A DNA stretch of 64,000 nt from Jeotgalibacillus sp. S-D1. Lineage in GTDB: Bacteria; Bacillota; Bacilli; Bacillales; Jeotgalibacillaceae. The position numbers and the translations under genes are program-made. The notes under the pieces are model-generated. The model did not search any database. It saw nothing but the letters and a program-made list of their open reading frames with translations, and was not told the origin of the DNA. The DNA lies in the NCBI RefSeq assembly GCF_004358665.1, contig NZ_SMZR01000001.1, positions 744,001-808,000 of the forward strand. Direction: 5' to 3'. Positions 39,704 to 48,419 of this stretch are shown one piece after another (the first letter of the stretch is position 1; each line of letters begins with the position of its first letter).

Positions 39704-40444
39704 TTATACGCCGCGCTTATTACCCCAAACAAAAGTATGAAGCTGGGGCAGTACGCGAACCCGATTTAATGCCGGGCGCTCCATAACCCGGTCAATCAGC
39801 CATTCATATCTGTTGATCAAATCAGTAACCAGTCGTTGATTGTCCGCTTCCTGTACCTGGTCATTCCCTGTTTGGATATAAAAAGGAGCCTGGGGATAGC
39901 GTTCATGCAGCATTTGAGCAAAATTAAGATCCTCTTCATCAAATATGACAACTTTTAATGAAAAGTTTGACGATGCCTCTGAGAGACGATCGATGATGTC
40001 GTCTAAAATACCCATATTAGGCTTCATTTTAGAACTTGGCGGTTTGGGTGACAATGTTAACTCATCAATATTCAGGAACCAGTCCTGCCATAAACTTCCC
40101 TGTGTTTCCAGAGCCACATCAATCTTTTTATCATGCAAGGCATCTATTAACAGTCCTATGTGACGGATTAATGCAGGGTTTCCCCCGGAAATCGTTACGT
40201 GAGAAAAAGATTCGCCGCCCGTTTCGATAAGCTCTTGTAATATAGCGGAAACGGTTAATTGCCGTATTTCATCTTTTGCCGTGCCATCCCATGTAAAAGC
40301 TGAATCACACCAGGCACAGCTGTAATCACAGCCTGCAGTCCGAATGAACATGGTCTTTTGGCCTATGACCATTCCCTCGCCCTGAACCGTTGGGCCAAAA
40401 ATCTCCATCACAGGAATTTTCTTTTCTCGCGTTACCTGTTTCAT
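39704..40444 (-). CDS. queE: 7-carboxy-7-deazaguanine synthase
   Basis: QueE is a radical SAM enzyme that converts 6-carboxytetrahydropterin into 7-carboxy-7-deazaguanine in queuosine biosynthesis. The 246-residue protein has GPTVQGEGMVIGQKTMFIRTAGC with the cluster-binding CxxxCxxC (Cys39, 43 and 46) and TISGGNP. Its ATG overlaps the queD stop (ATGA). It is the third gene of the riboswitch-controlled queCDE operon. Confidence 0.95.
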   Translation of the reverse strand: MKQVTREKKIPVMEIFGPTVQGEGMVIGQKTMFIRTAGCDYSCAWCDSAFTWDGTAKDEIRQLTVSAILQELIETGGESFSHVTISGGNPALIRHIGLLIDALHDKKIDVALETQGSLWQDWFLNIDELTLSPKPPSSKMKPNMGILDDIIDRLSEASSNFSLKVVIFDEEDLNFAQMLHERYPQAPFYIQTGNDQVQEADNQRLVTDLINRYEWLIDRVMERPALNRVRVLPQLHTFVWGNKRGV

Positions 40445-40878
40445 GACGTTCCTCCATTTTTAGGACGATAAATAACATAGCTGGTAGGCGTTTCCCTCAG
40501 GAAAATTTGCAAGCACGTCGGTTTATTAGCTGTTAAGTCCAAATGCTCCTGAATGATTTCATACATGACTCTTGCTACCACTTCTGTAGTTGGAAACCGA
40601 TTGCTTTCTTCATGGGAAAACCGTTCATCGTCATTTAAAACCCCGTGATCAAACCGATCATGAAGCAGTTCCTTTATCGTCTTAAAGTTTACAAGAAAGC
40701 CAGAAGAATTTAATTCATCTCCTGCAACAGTAATATTGGCATAGTAGGTATGTCCATGTACATACCGGCATTTGCCAGCCTCGTCGTCAGGAATTGAATG
40801 GGCCGCAGCAAAGTGGAAATCTTTGTTTAATTCATAGGAATATTCATGTGTGGGAGCGGGATAGATTTGCTGTATCAT
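40441..40878 (-). CDS. queD: 6-carboxytetrahydropterin synthase
   Basis: QueD converts dihydroneopterin triphosphate into 6-carboxytetrahydropterin, the second step to preQ0. The 145-residue protein has the zinc His triad in [10 protein letters not shown] and YVHGHTYYA, the catalytic Cys in [10 protein letters not shown] and the later DHGVLND. The start lies inside queC (35-bp overlap), with GGGAGGCG upstream, so translation is coupled. Confidence 0.95.
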   Translation of the reverse strand: MIQQIYPAPTHEYSYELNKDFHFAAAHSIPDDEAGKCRYVHGHTYYANITVAGDELNSSGFLVNFKTIKELLHDRFDHGVLNDDERFSHEESNRFPTTEVVARVMYEIIQEHLDLTANKPTCLQIFLRETPTSYVIYRPKNGGTS

Positions 40879-41539
40879 CTGTATTCGCCTCCCTTTTTTC
40901 TAAATAGATCTTCATTCCTCTGTTGCGCAATTCACATGCAGGGCAGGTGCCGCAGCCCTCACCCTGGATGCCGTTATAACAAGTTAATGTGTTTTTTTGG
41001 ACATAATCAAATGCTTCCAGTTTATCTGCCAATTCCCATGTTTCAGCTTTATCTAGCCACATCAATGGTGTATGAATGACAAAGTCTTCTTCCATTGATA
41101 AATTAATTGTCACATTTAATGATTTCATAAAGACATCCCGGCAATCAGGGTATCCGCTAAAATCCGTTTCACAAACACCGGTAATTAAATGGCGTGCTTC
41201 GATCTGCTTTGCTAACACTGCAGCGAATGACATAAAAAGCAGATTTCTTCCGGGTACAAATGTAGAAGGAAGGTCTCCTTCTTTTTGTTTAATTTCCTGA
41301 TCATTTCTCGTAAGTGCCGATGGAGCCAACTGGTTTAAAAGACTCATATCTAAAACATGCTGATTAACACCAAGATCTTTGGCAATAGTCTTTGCAACTT
41401 CAATTTCCTTAATGTGGCGCTGACCATATTCAAAGGTTACCACTTCTACGTCATCAAATTTCCGTAAAGCCCAGAACAGGCAGGTTGTACTGTCCTGGCC
41501 CCCGCTAAAAACAACTAATGCCTTTTTATTTTTGTCCAT
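40844..41539 (-). CDS. queC: 7-cyano-7-deazaguanine (preQ0) synthase
   Basis: QueC is an ATP-dependent amidoligase/dehydratase that makes preQ0. The 231-residue protein has the PP-loop [12 protein letters not shown] near the N-terminus, EYGQRH, the FVPGRN loop and the zinc-binding Cys cluster [20 protein letters not shown] at the C-terminus. It is the first gene of the operon, about 93 bp downstream of a preQ1 riboswitch. GGAGAGGAG precedes the ATG. Confidence 0.96.
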   Translation of the reverse strand: MDKNKKALVVFSGGQDSTTCLFWALRKFDDVEVVTFEYGQRHIKEIEVAKTIAKDLGVNQHVLDMSLLNQLAPSALTRNDQEIKQKEGDLPSTFVPGRNLLFMSFAAVLAKQIEARHLITGVCETDFSGYPDCRDVFMKSLNVTINLSMEEDFVIHTPLMWLDKAETWELADKLEAFDYVQKNTLTCYNGIQGEGCGTCPACELRNRGMKIYLEKREANTDDTANLSRSHT

Positions 41540-41611
41540 AAAAAAATCTCCTCTCCTTATACGGTTTATGCCGTTTGAAAGAAGAAAGAGTGTTCACGAA
41601 ATGTAAGCACT

Positions 41612-41632
41612 AAAAAAACAGGCTGCCCTGTT
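41612..41632 (-). terminator. Expression-platform terminator of the preQ1 riboswitch
   Basis: On the minus strand ACAGG pairs with CCTGT around GCAG, followed by TTTTTT, directly downstream of the aptamer. Confidence 0.65.
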
Positions 41633-41677
41633 AATAGTCCCTAGTTTTTTATAGAGGGATGGTCGCGAACCTCTGTC
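41633..41677 (-). promoter_or_regulatory. PreQ1-I riboswitch controlling queCDE
   Basis: On the minus strand the leader reads AGAGGTTCGCGACCATCCCT followed by CTATAAAAAACTAGGG. This matches the class I preQ1 aptamer: the AGAGGTT hairpin strand, the CCCTCTATAAAAAACTA pseudoknot strand and a short loop. It is followed by a terminator hairpin upstream of queC, so preQ1 should reduce expression of the operon. Confidence 0.9.
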
Positions 41678-41764
41678 TCAATCCATTTAGTTTCTATTGT
41701 CTTATGATACCACATGTACGTACCTTTGTGCATTCTCAGGCTGTCTTTACCTAATCTTCAATAA

Positions 41765-41803
41765 AAAACAGTCATTCCCTCTTGTAAGGAAACGACTGTT
41801 TCT
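41765..41803 (-). terminator. Terminator of ydjO
   Basis: On the minus strand AAACAGTCGTTTCC pairs with GGGAATGACTGTTT, with mismatches, and TTTTATTG follows. Confidence 0.75.
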
Positions 41804-41805
41804 AA

Positions 41806-42006
41806 TTAAAATTTACGTGGATTTGGAATAACTTCTAGCAATCGTGTACCTTCGTCCATTTTGCTTCCGCAAATAGGACAGGTTGGAGATCCTTCGCTAT
41901 GACTGGAAAAATTAGCTCTCATCCACCCTTTGCATTCATCAGATGAACATTCCCAGACAGCTGTGTCTTCTTTAACAACCTCTTCTGTTGGTTTACGTTG
42001 AAACAT
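41806..42006 (-). CDS. ydjO: Cold-inducible YdjO-family protein
   Basis: This 66-residue small zinc-ribbon-like protein has two Cys pairs (WECSSDECKGWMR and PTCPICGSKM) that probably bind zinc. It matches the YdjO family, called cold-inducible in Bacillus. ATG at 42006 follows GAAGGGAGA. An in-frame codon at 42075 lies in the leader and has no ribosome site. A consensus promoter at 42153-42181 gives a leader of about 140 nt, as for cold-shock genes. Confidence 0.8.
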   Translation of the reverse strand: MFQRKPTEEVVKEDTAVWECSSDECKGWMRANFSSHSEGSPTCPICGSKMDEGTRLLEVIPNPRKF

Positions 42007-42152
42007 ATGATAGTCTCCCTTCACGAACCCTGGTCCAAGACCATTTGTTTGATCTGAAATCAAAAAATAAATCACCTACTGTTAAGGCCCAGATATAATC
42101 AAGCTTTAACCTAAGTGAAAACGTTATTTTTATGCAAATGGCGCCTACAACC

Positions 42153-42181
42153 ATTGTACTAGATTGGACAGTAATTGTCAA
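42153..42181 (-). promoter_or_regulatory. Consensus sigma-A promoter of ydjO
   Basis: On the minus strand TTGACA (42181-42176) and TACAAT (42158-42153) have a 17-bp spacer. Transcription should begin near 42146, leaving a leader of about 140 nt. Confidence 0.75.
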
Positions 42182-42200
42182 ACTGCATGGCTATCCACGT

Positions 42201-42236
42201 AAAAGAAAAAGCAGCTCTGAAAGTTCAGAACTGCTC
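42201..42236 (-). terminator. Terminator of the YtxH-like small gene
   Basis: On the minus strand AGCAGTTCTGA pairs with TCAGAGCTGCT, with one mismatch, followed by TTTTCTTTT. Confidence 0.75.
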
Positions 42237-42256
42237 ATAACTATTTGCTTAACTAA

Positions 42257-42541
42257 TTACAATGATTTATTTTCGGCTGTGTCTTCTTGTTTTTCATTAA
42301 AATATTGGACAGAAGTTTGTGCGCCTTCTTCCATCATTTTACTGTCTTCAACATTATATTCTTTCGATTCACTTTTGTTGCGATAATCGCTGATCGATTG
42401 CTTAGCTTGACCGGCTAATTCGCTGATTTTTCCTTTAGAATCATTAAATGCAACCATCGCTTTATCACGGTTGTCTTTATTTTTGAAGTAAGCATACCCT
42501 GCTGCTCCAAGACCCAGTAGTGCAAATCGTTTTAACGCCAT
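42257..42541 (-). CDS. Small YtxH-like protein, unassigned
   Basis: This 94-residue protein has a short hydrophobic N-terminus (MALKRFALLGLGAAGYAYF), then a charged helical region (NRDKAMVAFNDSKGKISELA) and an acidic tail. The layout is reminiscent of YtxH-type stress proteins, but the match is loose. ATG at 42541 follows AGGAGG by nine bases. A TTG at 42547 is the alternative. Function unknown. Confidence 0.55.
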   Translation of the reverse strand: MALKRFALLGLGAAGYAYFKNKDNRDKAMVAFNDSKGKISELAGQAKQSISDYRNKSESKEYNVEDSKMMEEGAQTSVQYFNEKQEDTAENKSL

Positions 42542-42733
42542 AATCAATGACCTCCTATTTGGTTCATATTAGTGTATTTCCTTTTTTGGTATGCATTAAA
42601 CCATATTTGTTTTGGAAATTTTCAATTTGATATTCGCAGTTGCTACTATGTAGAGTAATTCACTTGCCTTCCTGATCAGATTGAGTTTAAGCGGCTGTAA
42701 AATGGGAATATATCACACTAAGGAGTGATTGAA

Positions 42734-42949
42734 ATGACTAAGAATAATTCAAATCGGACTTCTCAAAAGCTAAAACAGCCAGATCGCATTAACAGTGATA
42801 AAGAAAGTATTTTAGACAAAGTTGAAGATGAACAAATGACTGATCCGGTACCGGTCGAAGATTTGGGACAGGAAATGAAGGAAGAAAAAAATAAAACCAA
42901 AACCAAGTCTACTTCCTCATCAGAGAAGTCATCTGCAACAAAAAAATAG
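42734..42949 (+). CDS. Small hydrophilic protein, unrecognised
   Basis: This 71-residue charged, Ser/Lys/Glu-rich protein (MTKNNSNRTSQKLKQPDR..., VPVEDLGQEMKEEKN, KSSATKK end) is probably disordered. AAGGAGTGATTGAA precedes the ATG at 42734, and a strong terminator follows, supporting a real monocistronic gene. Spore or stress proteins of bacilli can look like this, but I cannot assign it. Confidence 0.6.
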   Translation: MTKNNSNRTSQKLKQPDRINSDKESILDKVEDEQMTDPVPVEDLGQEMKEEKNKTKTKSTSSSEKSSATKK

Positions 42950-42950
42950 A

Positions 42951-42991
42951 AAATATGCAGAATGAATTTATTTTCATTCTGCATATTTTTG
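42951..42991. terminator. Terminator
   Basis: AAATATGCAGAATGAA pairs perfectly with TTCATTCTGCATATTT around a 6-base loop, after the small hydrophilic gene. Confidence 0.9.
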
Positions 42992-43065
42992 TTTTACTGT
43001 GATAAAATAATATGTAGGTAATCGTCTGATTGGCGTGTATCTATTATCTTCCTGGAGGTGATAGG

Positions 43066-43230
43066 ATGAACCGGATCGAGCGAGAAGAATCACACTTGCA
43101 GCAGGACAACGACAAATCTGAAATCACGGTTAAGGCTCATCAACTTCTTAGCTCTGGCATGAAAGAAGATGAAGTGCAGGAATTGGCTGAATACCGAGAC
43201 GACGGCTGGGAGTATGTTGACGAACCCTAA
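43066..43230 (+). CDS. Small acidic protein, unrecognised
   Basis: This 54-residue acidic soluble protein (MNRIEREESHLQQDNDKSE...) contains a short helix LLSSGMKEDEVQELAEY and ends EYVDEP. CTGGAGGTGATAGG gives a strong ribosome site for ATG at 43066. It is flanked by terminators, so it has its own transcript. No family recognised. Confidence 0.6.
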   Translation: MNRIEREESHLQQDNDKSEITVKAHQLLSSGMKEDEVQELAEYRDDGWEYVDEP

Positions 43231-43269
43231 AGTAATGGGAAATAATTAAATTGAATAGATGGCTTAAAT

Positions 43270-43306
43270 GAAAACGTCCCTGCATCTTTCCTGCAGGGAC
43301 GTTTTT
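43270..43306. terminator. Bidirectional terminator
   Basis: AAAACGTCCCTGCA pairs perfectly with TGCAGGGACGTTTT, between the small acidic gene and the converging SDR gene. Confidence 0.9.
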
Positions 43307-43325
43307 ACGTCATTTGTAATAATCT

Positions 43326-44195
43326 TTAATTTGTAACAAATTTTCCACCGTTTATATGAATGGTCTGACCTGTCATATAGGAAGAATCATTCGAGGCAAG
43401 CAATACATAGGCCGGAGCCAGTTCTGCAGGCTGACCAGGTCTGCTCATCGGTGTATCGACGCCAAACTTTTCGACTTTATCCGCACCAAAAGTGGATGGG
43501 ATCAATGGCGTCCAAATCGGTCCTGGTGCAACAGCATTAACGCGGATTTCTTTATCAATTAATGATTTTGACAAAGAACGTGTAAATGTAGTAATTGCTC
43601 CTTTAGTAGCTGAGTAATCAATCAAGGTTTCATTGCCATCGTAAGCTGTCACAGAGCTTGTGTTAATAATTGTGCTTCCTTTCTTTAAATGAGGCAGCGA
43701 AGCTTTTACCATATGAAACATAGAGAAAATATTTGTTCTGAATGTTTTTTCCAGCTGTTCAGACGAAATATCTTCAATCGATTGCTGAGGGTGCTGTTCT
43801 GCAGCATTGTTAACCAATATATCAAGTGTGCCTAATTCATTCACAGTACTTTTAACAGCCAGTTTGCAGAACTCTTCGTTTCCTACATCACCAGTTAGCA
43901 GAACACACTTGCCTCCATATTGCTGAATTTCCTCTTTCGTGCTTTTTGCATCATCATGTTCTTCCAAATACACAATTGCAACATCTGCTCCTTCTTTTGC
44001 ATATGCGATGGCTGCAGCTTTTCCTATCCCGCTGTCTCCGCCTGTAATTAGCGCTACTTTGCCAGCTAATTTACCGGATCCCTTATAATCCGGATCATTG
44101 TGAATAGGTTCTGGATTCATTTTAGCAGTCTCGCCCGGCTGTTTGTTTTGATGTTGTGCCGGCTGTCCATCCGTTTGTCGATTTGAAAATTCCAT
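43326..44195 (-). CDS. Short-chain dehydrogenase, general stress protein type (YdaD/YhxD-like)
   Basis: This 289-residue classical-like SDR has a hydrophilic N-terminal extension (about 1-40, QPAQHQNKQPGETAKM) typical of general stress proteins. The NAD(P) loop is ALITGGDSGIGKAAA, followed by NNAAEQHP and the catalytic Ser and YSATKGA, and the protein ends TGQTIHINGG. ATG at 44195 is chosen with AAGGAG nine bases upstream. An ATG at 44204 is too close to it. The substrate is unknown. It lies 42 bp after the PAP2 gene and is probably co-transcribed. Confidence 0.88.
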   Translation of the reverse strand: MEFSNRQTDGQPAQHQNKQPGETAKMNPEPIHNDPDYKGSGKLAGKVALITGGDSGIGKAAAIAYAKEGADVAIVYLEEHDDAKSTKEEIQQYGGKCVLLTGDVGNEEFCKLAVKSTVNELGTLDILVNNAAEQHPQQSIEDISSEQLEKTFRTNIFSMFHMVKASLPHLKKGSTIINTSSVTAYDGNETLIDYSATKGAITTFTRSLSKSLIDKEIRVNAVAPGPIWTPLIPSTFGADKVEKFGVDTPMSRPGQPAELAPAYVLLASNDSSYMTGQTIHINGGKFVTN

Positions 44196-44237
44196 TATAA
44201 GCATCTCCTTTGTATTTTTAATCCTTGTTCTCGATTG

Positions 44238-44894
44238 TTAGTTTTTCCTTGTTTGATAAAATAGATAACAACTAAAACACATGGTAAGCCATGCTGCTCC
44301 CGCTGCAAAGCCAGCAAAAATATCTGATGGAAAATGTACGCCAAGATATACTCTGCTAACTCCAATTAACATAATAATGACAGCAATGATAATTGAAAAC
44401 GAAATACTGACTGCGAGCCTGTCTACCAGCATAACGATAATAACGGCCAGTGAGCCATACATGATCATCGATCCCATCGCGTGGCCGCTTGGGAAACTAA
44501 AACCTCCCTGTTCAATAAATACTCTAAGCGAGGGCCGCTCCCGCTCAAAAGAAGCTTTTAATATCCAATTGATTGCCCCGCCTAAAAGGTTGGCAGATGC
44601 TACAAAAACAGCCAGCGCATATCGCTTGTTAACAAGTAAATAAACGCACAATAGAATCGTTAAAACAGTTAATGTAACTGCATCGCCCATATTGGTTATA
44701 AATATCCCGATCTTTGTCATGTTTTCGGATTCAGCTTGAGCTATCACTGAAATGATTGAATGATCAAATTCGTGAAGCTCGTTTTCCACCAATCCATCAG
44801 CAAACTCAAAAAAAATTAAACCTCCTATAATAATAAGTGCTAATGGAATGGTTATTTTTAATGCTTTTCCTAACTGAAACTTAGACCAATTCAC
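44238..44894 (-). CDS. PAP2-family membrane phosphatase
   Basis: This 218-residue membrane protein has about six helices and the three PAP2 motifs: KASFERERPSL (motif 1), FPSGHAMGS (motif 2) and SRVYLGVHFPSD (motif 3). It probably dephosphorylates undecaprenyl or phosphatidylglycerol phosphates outside the membrane. GTG at 44894 is preferred because TTTGGAGG lies seven bases upstream. An in-frame ATG at 44918 lacks a ribosome site. Confidence 0.88.
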   Translation of the reverse strand: MNWSKFQLGKALKITIPLALIIIGGLIFFEFADGLVENELHEFDHSIISVIAQAESENMTKIGIFITNMGDAVTLTVLTILLCVYLLVNKRYALAVFVASANLLGGAINWILKASFERERPSLRVFIEQGGFSFPSGHAMGSMIMYGSLAVIIVMLVDRLAVSISFSIIIAVIIMLIGVSRVYLGVHFPSDIFAGFAAGAAWLTMCFSCYLFYQTRKN

Positions 44895-44961
44895 TTGCCA
44901 ACCTCCAAATTCCTTCATAATAATTTATTGGAATAGTATGGTACTTCCCTTTTTTGACTAA

Positions 44962-44990
44962 AGAAAAACCACCTATTCTAAATAGGCGGC
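44962..44990 (-). terminator. Terminator of hom-thrC-thrB
   Basis: On the minus strand CGCCTATT and AATAGGTG form a short stem, followed by GTTTTTCTTT. The thrB stop codon is in the loop. Confidence 0.65.
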
Positions 44991-45907
44991 TGAAGATTTT
45001 GCTTTAAAAAGATGGGAGTGACCGTCGTTCCTTCTGTATTCACCTCTGTTTCAATACATGAATATTCAGGAAAGATAGCTTGGAGTTCGGTTTGTAAAGA
45101 CGGCACTGCTTTTTTTTCAGCAAACAAAATGATGGAAGGACCAGCCCCGCTTATTGTACAGCCATAGGCTCCAAGTGATTTAGCATAATCCCGGATTTTT
45201 TCAAAAGAATGGATCCACTTGATTCGGTATGGTTCATGGAATTTATCTTTTTCCATCATCCTTCCCGCCACCTTCCAATCACCGGTCATGATCGCTGACA
45301 GCATTACATTGGCGGCTGCGCTTGATGATGAAGCAGATGAATGAGGCAGCTGGGCAGGTATTGACGTTCGTGCAGTAGCAGTGGACAATTCCTGATTTGG
45401 AATTAAAATTAATATGCCCGTTGAGTAAGCAGGCAGCTTAACAAAGTCAAGCTCATGCTCCTCATATCTGCTGACTGTTAATCCTCCTACAAGAGCTGCA
45501 GAAACATTATCCGGATGGCCCTCAATATCGCTTGCTATTTTCACTTTTTCTTCATCACTTAAATCCAGTCCAAGCAGTTGTTCAGCAATGGTAATGCCTG
45601 CAGCGATTGCAGCAGCACTGCTTCCAAGCCCTCTCGATAATGGTATGGAGGAATGAACTGTCAAAGAAGCTTCAGGTGCTGTTTTATTGAATATTGCTTC
45701 AACTTTCTTAATGGTTGACATAATAAGATTATCATCACCGATTGATAGTAGCTGATGTGATTCATTTTCATATTTTATTTCCCATTTGAATGAAGGCTGC
45801 ACATATACGTTCTGATATAAATTAATTGCCAAACCGATTGAATCAAACCCCGGACCCAAGTTAGCAGTCGTAGCCGGGACTTTAACTTGAAATGGGGTGA
45901 ACGTCAT
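44978..45907 (-). CDS. thrB: Homoserine kinase
   Basis: ThrB phosphorylates homoserine for threonine synthesis. The 309-residue GHMP kinase has [18 protein letters not shown] (motif 1), the ATP loop [16 protein letters not shown] (motif 2) and the C-terminal [17 protein letters not shown] (motif 3). Its ATG overlaps the thrC stop by 4 bp. It is the last gene of the hom-thrC-thrB operon, in the same order as B. subtilis. Confidence 0.97.
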   Translation of the reverse strand: MTFTPFQVKVPATTANLGPGFDSIGLAINLYQNVYVQPSFKWEIKYENESHQLLSIGDDNLIMSTIKKVEAIFNKTAPEASLTVHSSIPLSRGLGSSAAAIAAGITIAEQLLGLDLSDEEKVKIASDIEGHPDNVSAALVGGLTVSRYEEHELDFVKLPAYSTGILILIPNQELSTATARTSIPAQLPHSSASSSSAAANVMLSAIMTGDWKVAGRMMEKDKFHEPYRIKWIHSFEKIRDYAKSLGAYGCTISGAGPSIILFAEKKAVPSLQTELQAIFPEYSCIETEVNTEGTTVTPIFLKQNLQPPI

Positions 45908-46965
45908 TGCTTTACTCCCCCTCTTAACTCATTTCTAAGCTCATGGATATTGGCTTTAATTTTTACCGGTTCAAGATCAGTTACATTTATCGCAGTTTCA
46001 GGGTCTTTAAGTCCATTCCCTGTCAATACCGCCACCACTGTGCTTCCTTTTTTTATTAAGCCCGCTGCTATTTGTTTCTTTAAGCCAGCAATTGGTGCGC
46101 AGGAAGCTGGTTCTGCAAATACACCTTCCCTTTTTGCAATTAACTGATAAGCTTCTAAAATCTCTTCATCTGTCACCGCAAGAATATTACCCGAGGATTC
46201 TTCTAACGCATCAAGGGCCAATTTCCAGCTGGCAGGGTGTCCAATTCGAATTGCGGTTGCAACAGTCTCCGGCTGCTCTACAATTTTGTTATTGACAATA
46301 GGTGCTGCCCCTGCAGCCTGCACACCCAGCAGCTCAGGACGCTCTCCTCCCATTTTCGCCTGGTATTCCGTGAAGCCCTTCCAATAAGCTGAAATGTTTC
46401 CTGCATTGCCGACCGGAAGAGCCAGAAGGTCTGGAGCTTTCCCCAGCTGATCAATTACTTCAAAAGCAGCCGTTTTTTGACCTTCCAGCCTAAATGGATT
46501 AACGGAATTAACAAGCGTGATATCTTCTTCTTCGCTTATTCGACGGACAAGTGTCAATGCTTCGTCAAAGTTTCCATCAATCGAAACAATGTCAGCCCCG
46601 TACATTCTGGCCTGAGCCAGTTTACCAAGGGCAATTCTGCCGTCTGGGATGACTACAATGGTGCGCAGTCCAGCCCGTGCTCCATAAGCCGCTGCCGCTG
46701 CTGAAGTATTTCCAGTAGAAGCACATATGATTGCTTTACTTCCTGCTTCTTTTGCTTTTGCTACTGCCATTACCATGCCTCTGTCTTTAAAAGACCCGGT
46801 GGGATTCGCGCCTTCGAGTTTGACGTGGAGATTAATTCCCCATTCTTCAGATAAATGATGAAGCGGAATTAAAGGTGTATTGCCTTCTAAAAGACTAACA
46901 TCAGGTGTTTGTGCAGTTACGGGAAGCCACCCTTCATATTCTTTAATTAATCCTCTCCATCTCAT
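45904..46965 (-). CDS. thrC: Threonine synthase
   Basis: ThrC converts O-phosphohomoserine to threonine with PLP. The 353-residue protein has the PLP lysine in [11 protein letters not shown] (Lys60), the phosphate loop [16 protein letters not shown] and [19 protein letters not shown]. Its start overlaps the hom stop by 4 bp. The compact length is normal for Gram-positive ThrC. Confidence 0.97.
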   Translation of the reverse strand: MRWRGLIKEYEGWLPVTAQTPDVSLLEGNTPLIPLHHLSEEWGINLHVKLEGANPTGSFKDRGMVMAVAKAKEAGSKAIICASTGNTSAAAAAYGARAGLRTIVVIPDGRIALGKLAQARMYGADIVSIDGNFDEALTLVRRISEEEDITLVNSVNPFRLEGQKTAAFEVIDQLGKAPDLLALPVGNAGNISAYWKGFTEYQAKMGGERPELLGVQAAGAAPIVNNKIVEQPETVATAIRIGHPASWKLALDALEESSGNILAVTDEEILEAYQLIAKREGVFAEPASCAPIAGLKKQIAAGLIKKGSTVVAVLTGNGLKDPETAINVTDLEPVKIKANIHELRNELRGGVKQ

Positions 46966-48266
46966 GCTCTGACCCCTCCTTCTACACGGTATTGACTAAT
47001 AATTTCTTTAACTGAACCAGACGATTGCAGGTCAGAAATAATGGACTGATGATTCTTTCTCGATAGTGAATGCGTGATCAGGATGACCTCAGCCTCCCCT
47101 GCTTTTTCACCCGGCCGCTGAATAATGGATCCGAGGCTGGCATGATGCCTGCTGTAGATTGAGGTTAACTCTGAAAACACCCCAATCTCGTCTCTTACTA
47201 ACAGCCGGTGGAAAAATTGTGCGTGCTGCTCAGCTTCTCCTTTAATTAAGCGTGGGTTCATCGCGTCGTGACTTCTCATGCCGCCTACACCTAAAAGAAG
47301 ATTTCGACAGGCAGCTAAAATATCTGATACGACTGATGTCGCAGTTGGCATAGAGCCTGCTCCCGGACCATAAAACATTGTTTCTCCTACAGCATCGCCA
47401 TAAATATATACGGCATTATATTCATTCCGCACCGAGGCAAGAGGATGAGAAGAAGTCAAAAACACAGGTTCAACTGATACATCAATGCCATCCTGGTCTC
47501 TTTCGGCAAAACCAAGCATTTTTACACTATACCCGAATTGTTCAGCCAACTGTAGATCTTCTGTTGTAATAGCTGTCATCCCATTGACGGCGACATCCTC
47601 AAGCTCCACTTCCATCGAAAATGCCAATGATGCCAGGATCGCCATTTTTCTTGCTGCATCCAGACCTTCAACGTCTGAAGTTGGATCACTTTCCGCAAAG
47701 CCCAGTGCCTGCGCTTTCGACAGAGCTTCTTCGTATGACCAGTTTTCTTCTTTCATTTTTGTTAAAATGTAATTGGTGGTTCCATTGACGATTCCCATTA
47801 TTCCTGAGATTCGGTCTGACGCCAGTCCATCTTCCAGCGTGCGTATAATCGGAATTCCTCCAGCCACACTTGCTTCATAATATAAATCACAGCTATTATC
47901 ATGCGCTAGTCTTAAAAGAGAGTGGCCATGCAGGGCCATCAAGTCTTTATTTGCTGTAATAACAGGTTTTCCAGCAGAAAGTGCTTGTTCAATTGCTTCC
48001 CGGGCTTCTTCAATTCCACCCATTACCTCAACAATGACGTCAATTGACGGGTCATTAATTACTTCACTTACACTTGTACATAACTTATCTCCATCAAAGT
48101 CTGTCCCTCTATCTTTATCCAAGTCGCGTACGACTATTTTACCTATTTTTACTGTTACTCCAAGACGCTGAGTAAGCTCTTTTTCATTATCGCGGATCAT
48201 CGTTGCAACTCCGCTTCCTACTGTACCAAAACCAAGCATTCCAATCGTAAGATCTTTTTTCGTCAT
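46962..48266 (-). CDS. hom: Homoserine dehydrogenase
   Basis: Hom reduces aspartate semialdehyde to homoserine, the branch point to threonine and methionine. The 434-residue protein has the NAD(P) motif [13 protein letters not shown], the catalytic region [16 protein letters not shown] and [12 protein letters not shown], and a C-terminal ACT domain (about 350-430) for feedback regulation. ATG at 48266 gives the standard length. An upstream in-frame codon at 48359 overlaps the promoter. It is the first gene of hom-thrC-thrB. Confidence 0.97.
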   Translation of the reverse strand: MTKKDLTIGMLGFGTVGSGVATMIRDNEKELTQRLGVTVKIGKIVVRDLDKDRGTDFDGDKLCTSVSEVINDPSIDVIVEVMGGIEEAREAIEQALSAGKPVITANKDLMALHGHSLLRLAHDNSCDLYYEASVAGGIPIIRTLEDGLASDRISGIMGIVNGTTNYILTKMKEENWSYEEALSKAQALGFAESDPTSDVEGLDAARKMAILASLAFSMEVELEDVAVNGMTAITTEDLQLAEQFGYSVKMLGFAERDQDGIDVSVEPVFLTSSHPLASVRNEYNAVYIYGDAVGETMFYGPGAGSMPTATSVVSDILAACRNLLLGVGGMRSHDAMNPRLIKGEAEQHAQFFHRLLVRDEIGVFSELTSIYSRHHASLGSIIQRPGEKAGEAEVILITHSLSRKNHQSIISDLQSSGSVKEIISQYRVEGGVRA

Positions 48267-48304
48267 GTGGCACCTGCTTCCACCTCGATATGTATGTTTA
48301 ACGA

Positions 48305-48332
48305 GGACAATTGTTTTTAATATACGGACAAT
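48305..48332 (-). promoter_or_regulatory. Tandem ATTGTCC operator overlapping the hom promoter
   Basis: Two ATTGTCC repeats on the minus strand (48332-48326 and 48311-48305) are spaced exactly 21 bp apart, two helical turns. The first overlaps the -10 box. The position fits a repressor such as ThrR of B. subtilis, but the match to that operator is from memory and uncertain. Confidence 0.55.
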
Positions 48333-48359
48333 TATAACGATTACTGCTACTGGTGACAA
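48331..48359 (-). promoter_or_regulatory. Sigma-A promoter of hom-thrC-thrB
   Basis: On the minus strand TTGTCA (48359-48354) and TATAAT (48336-48331) have a 17-bp spacer, with the start of transcription expected near 48324. Confidence 0.8.
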
Positions 48360-48402
48360 CCCAAATTAATGAATTTATCAGAATAATAGTTTGCGATTTT
48401 AG

Positions 48403-48416
48403 TGTAATCGTTTACA
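48403..48416. promoter_or_regulatory. CcpA (cre) box upstream of hom
   Basis: TGTAATCGTTTACA matches the cre consensus TGWAANCGNTNWCA without mismatch. It ends 43 bp before the -35 of the hom promoter, a position typical for activation, not repression. Confidence 0.55.
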
Positions 48417-48419
48417 ACG

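Noticed and set aside
44281-44643. 120-codon open frame on the + strand
   Set aside because: It is antisense to the PAP2 phosphatase gene, which shows all three catalytic motifs.
48267-48419. T-box riboswitch for hom
   Set aside because: The leader from the predicted start of transcription is only about 58 nt and has no T-box core.
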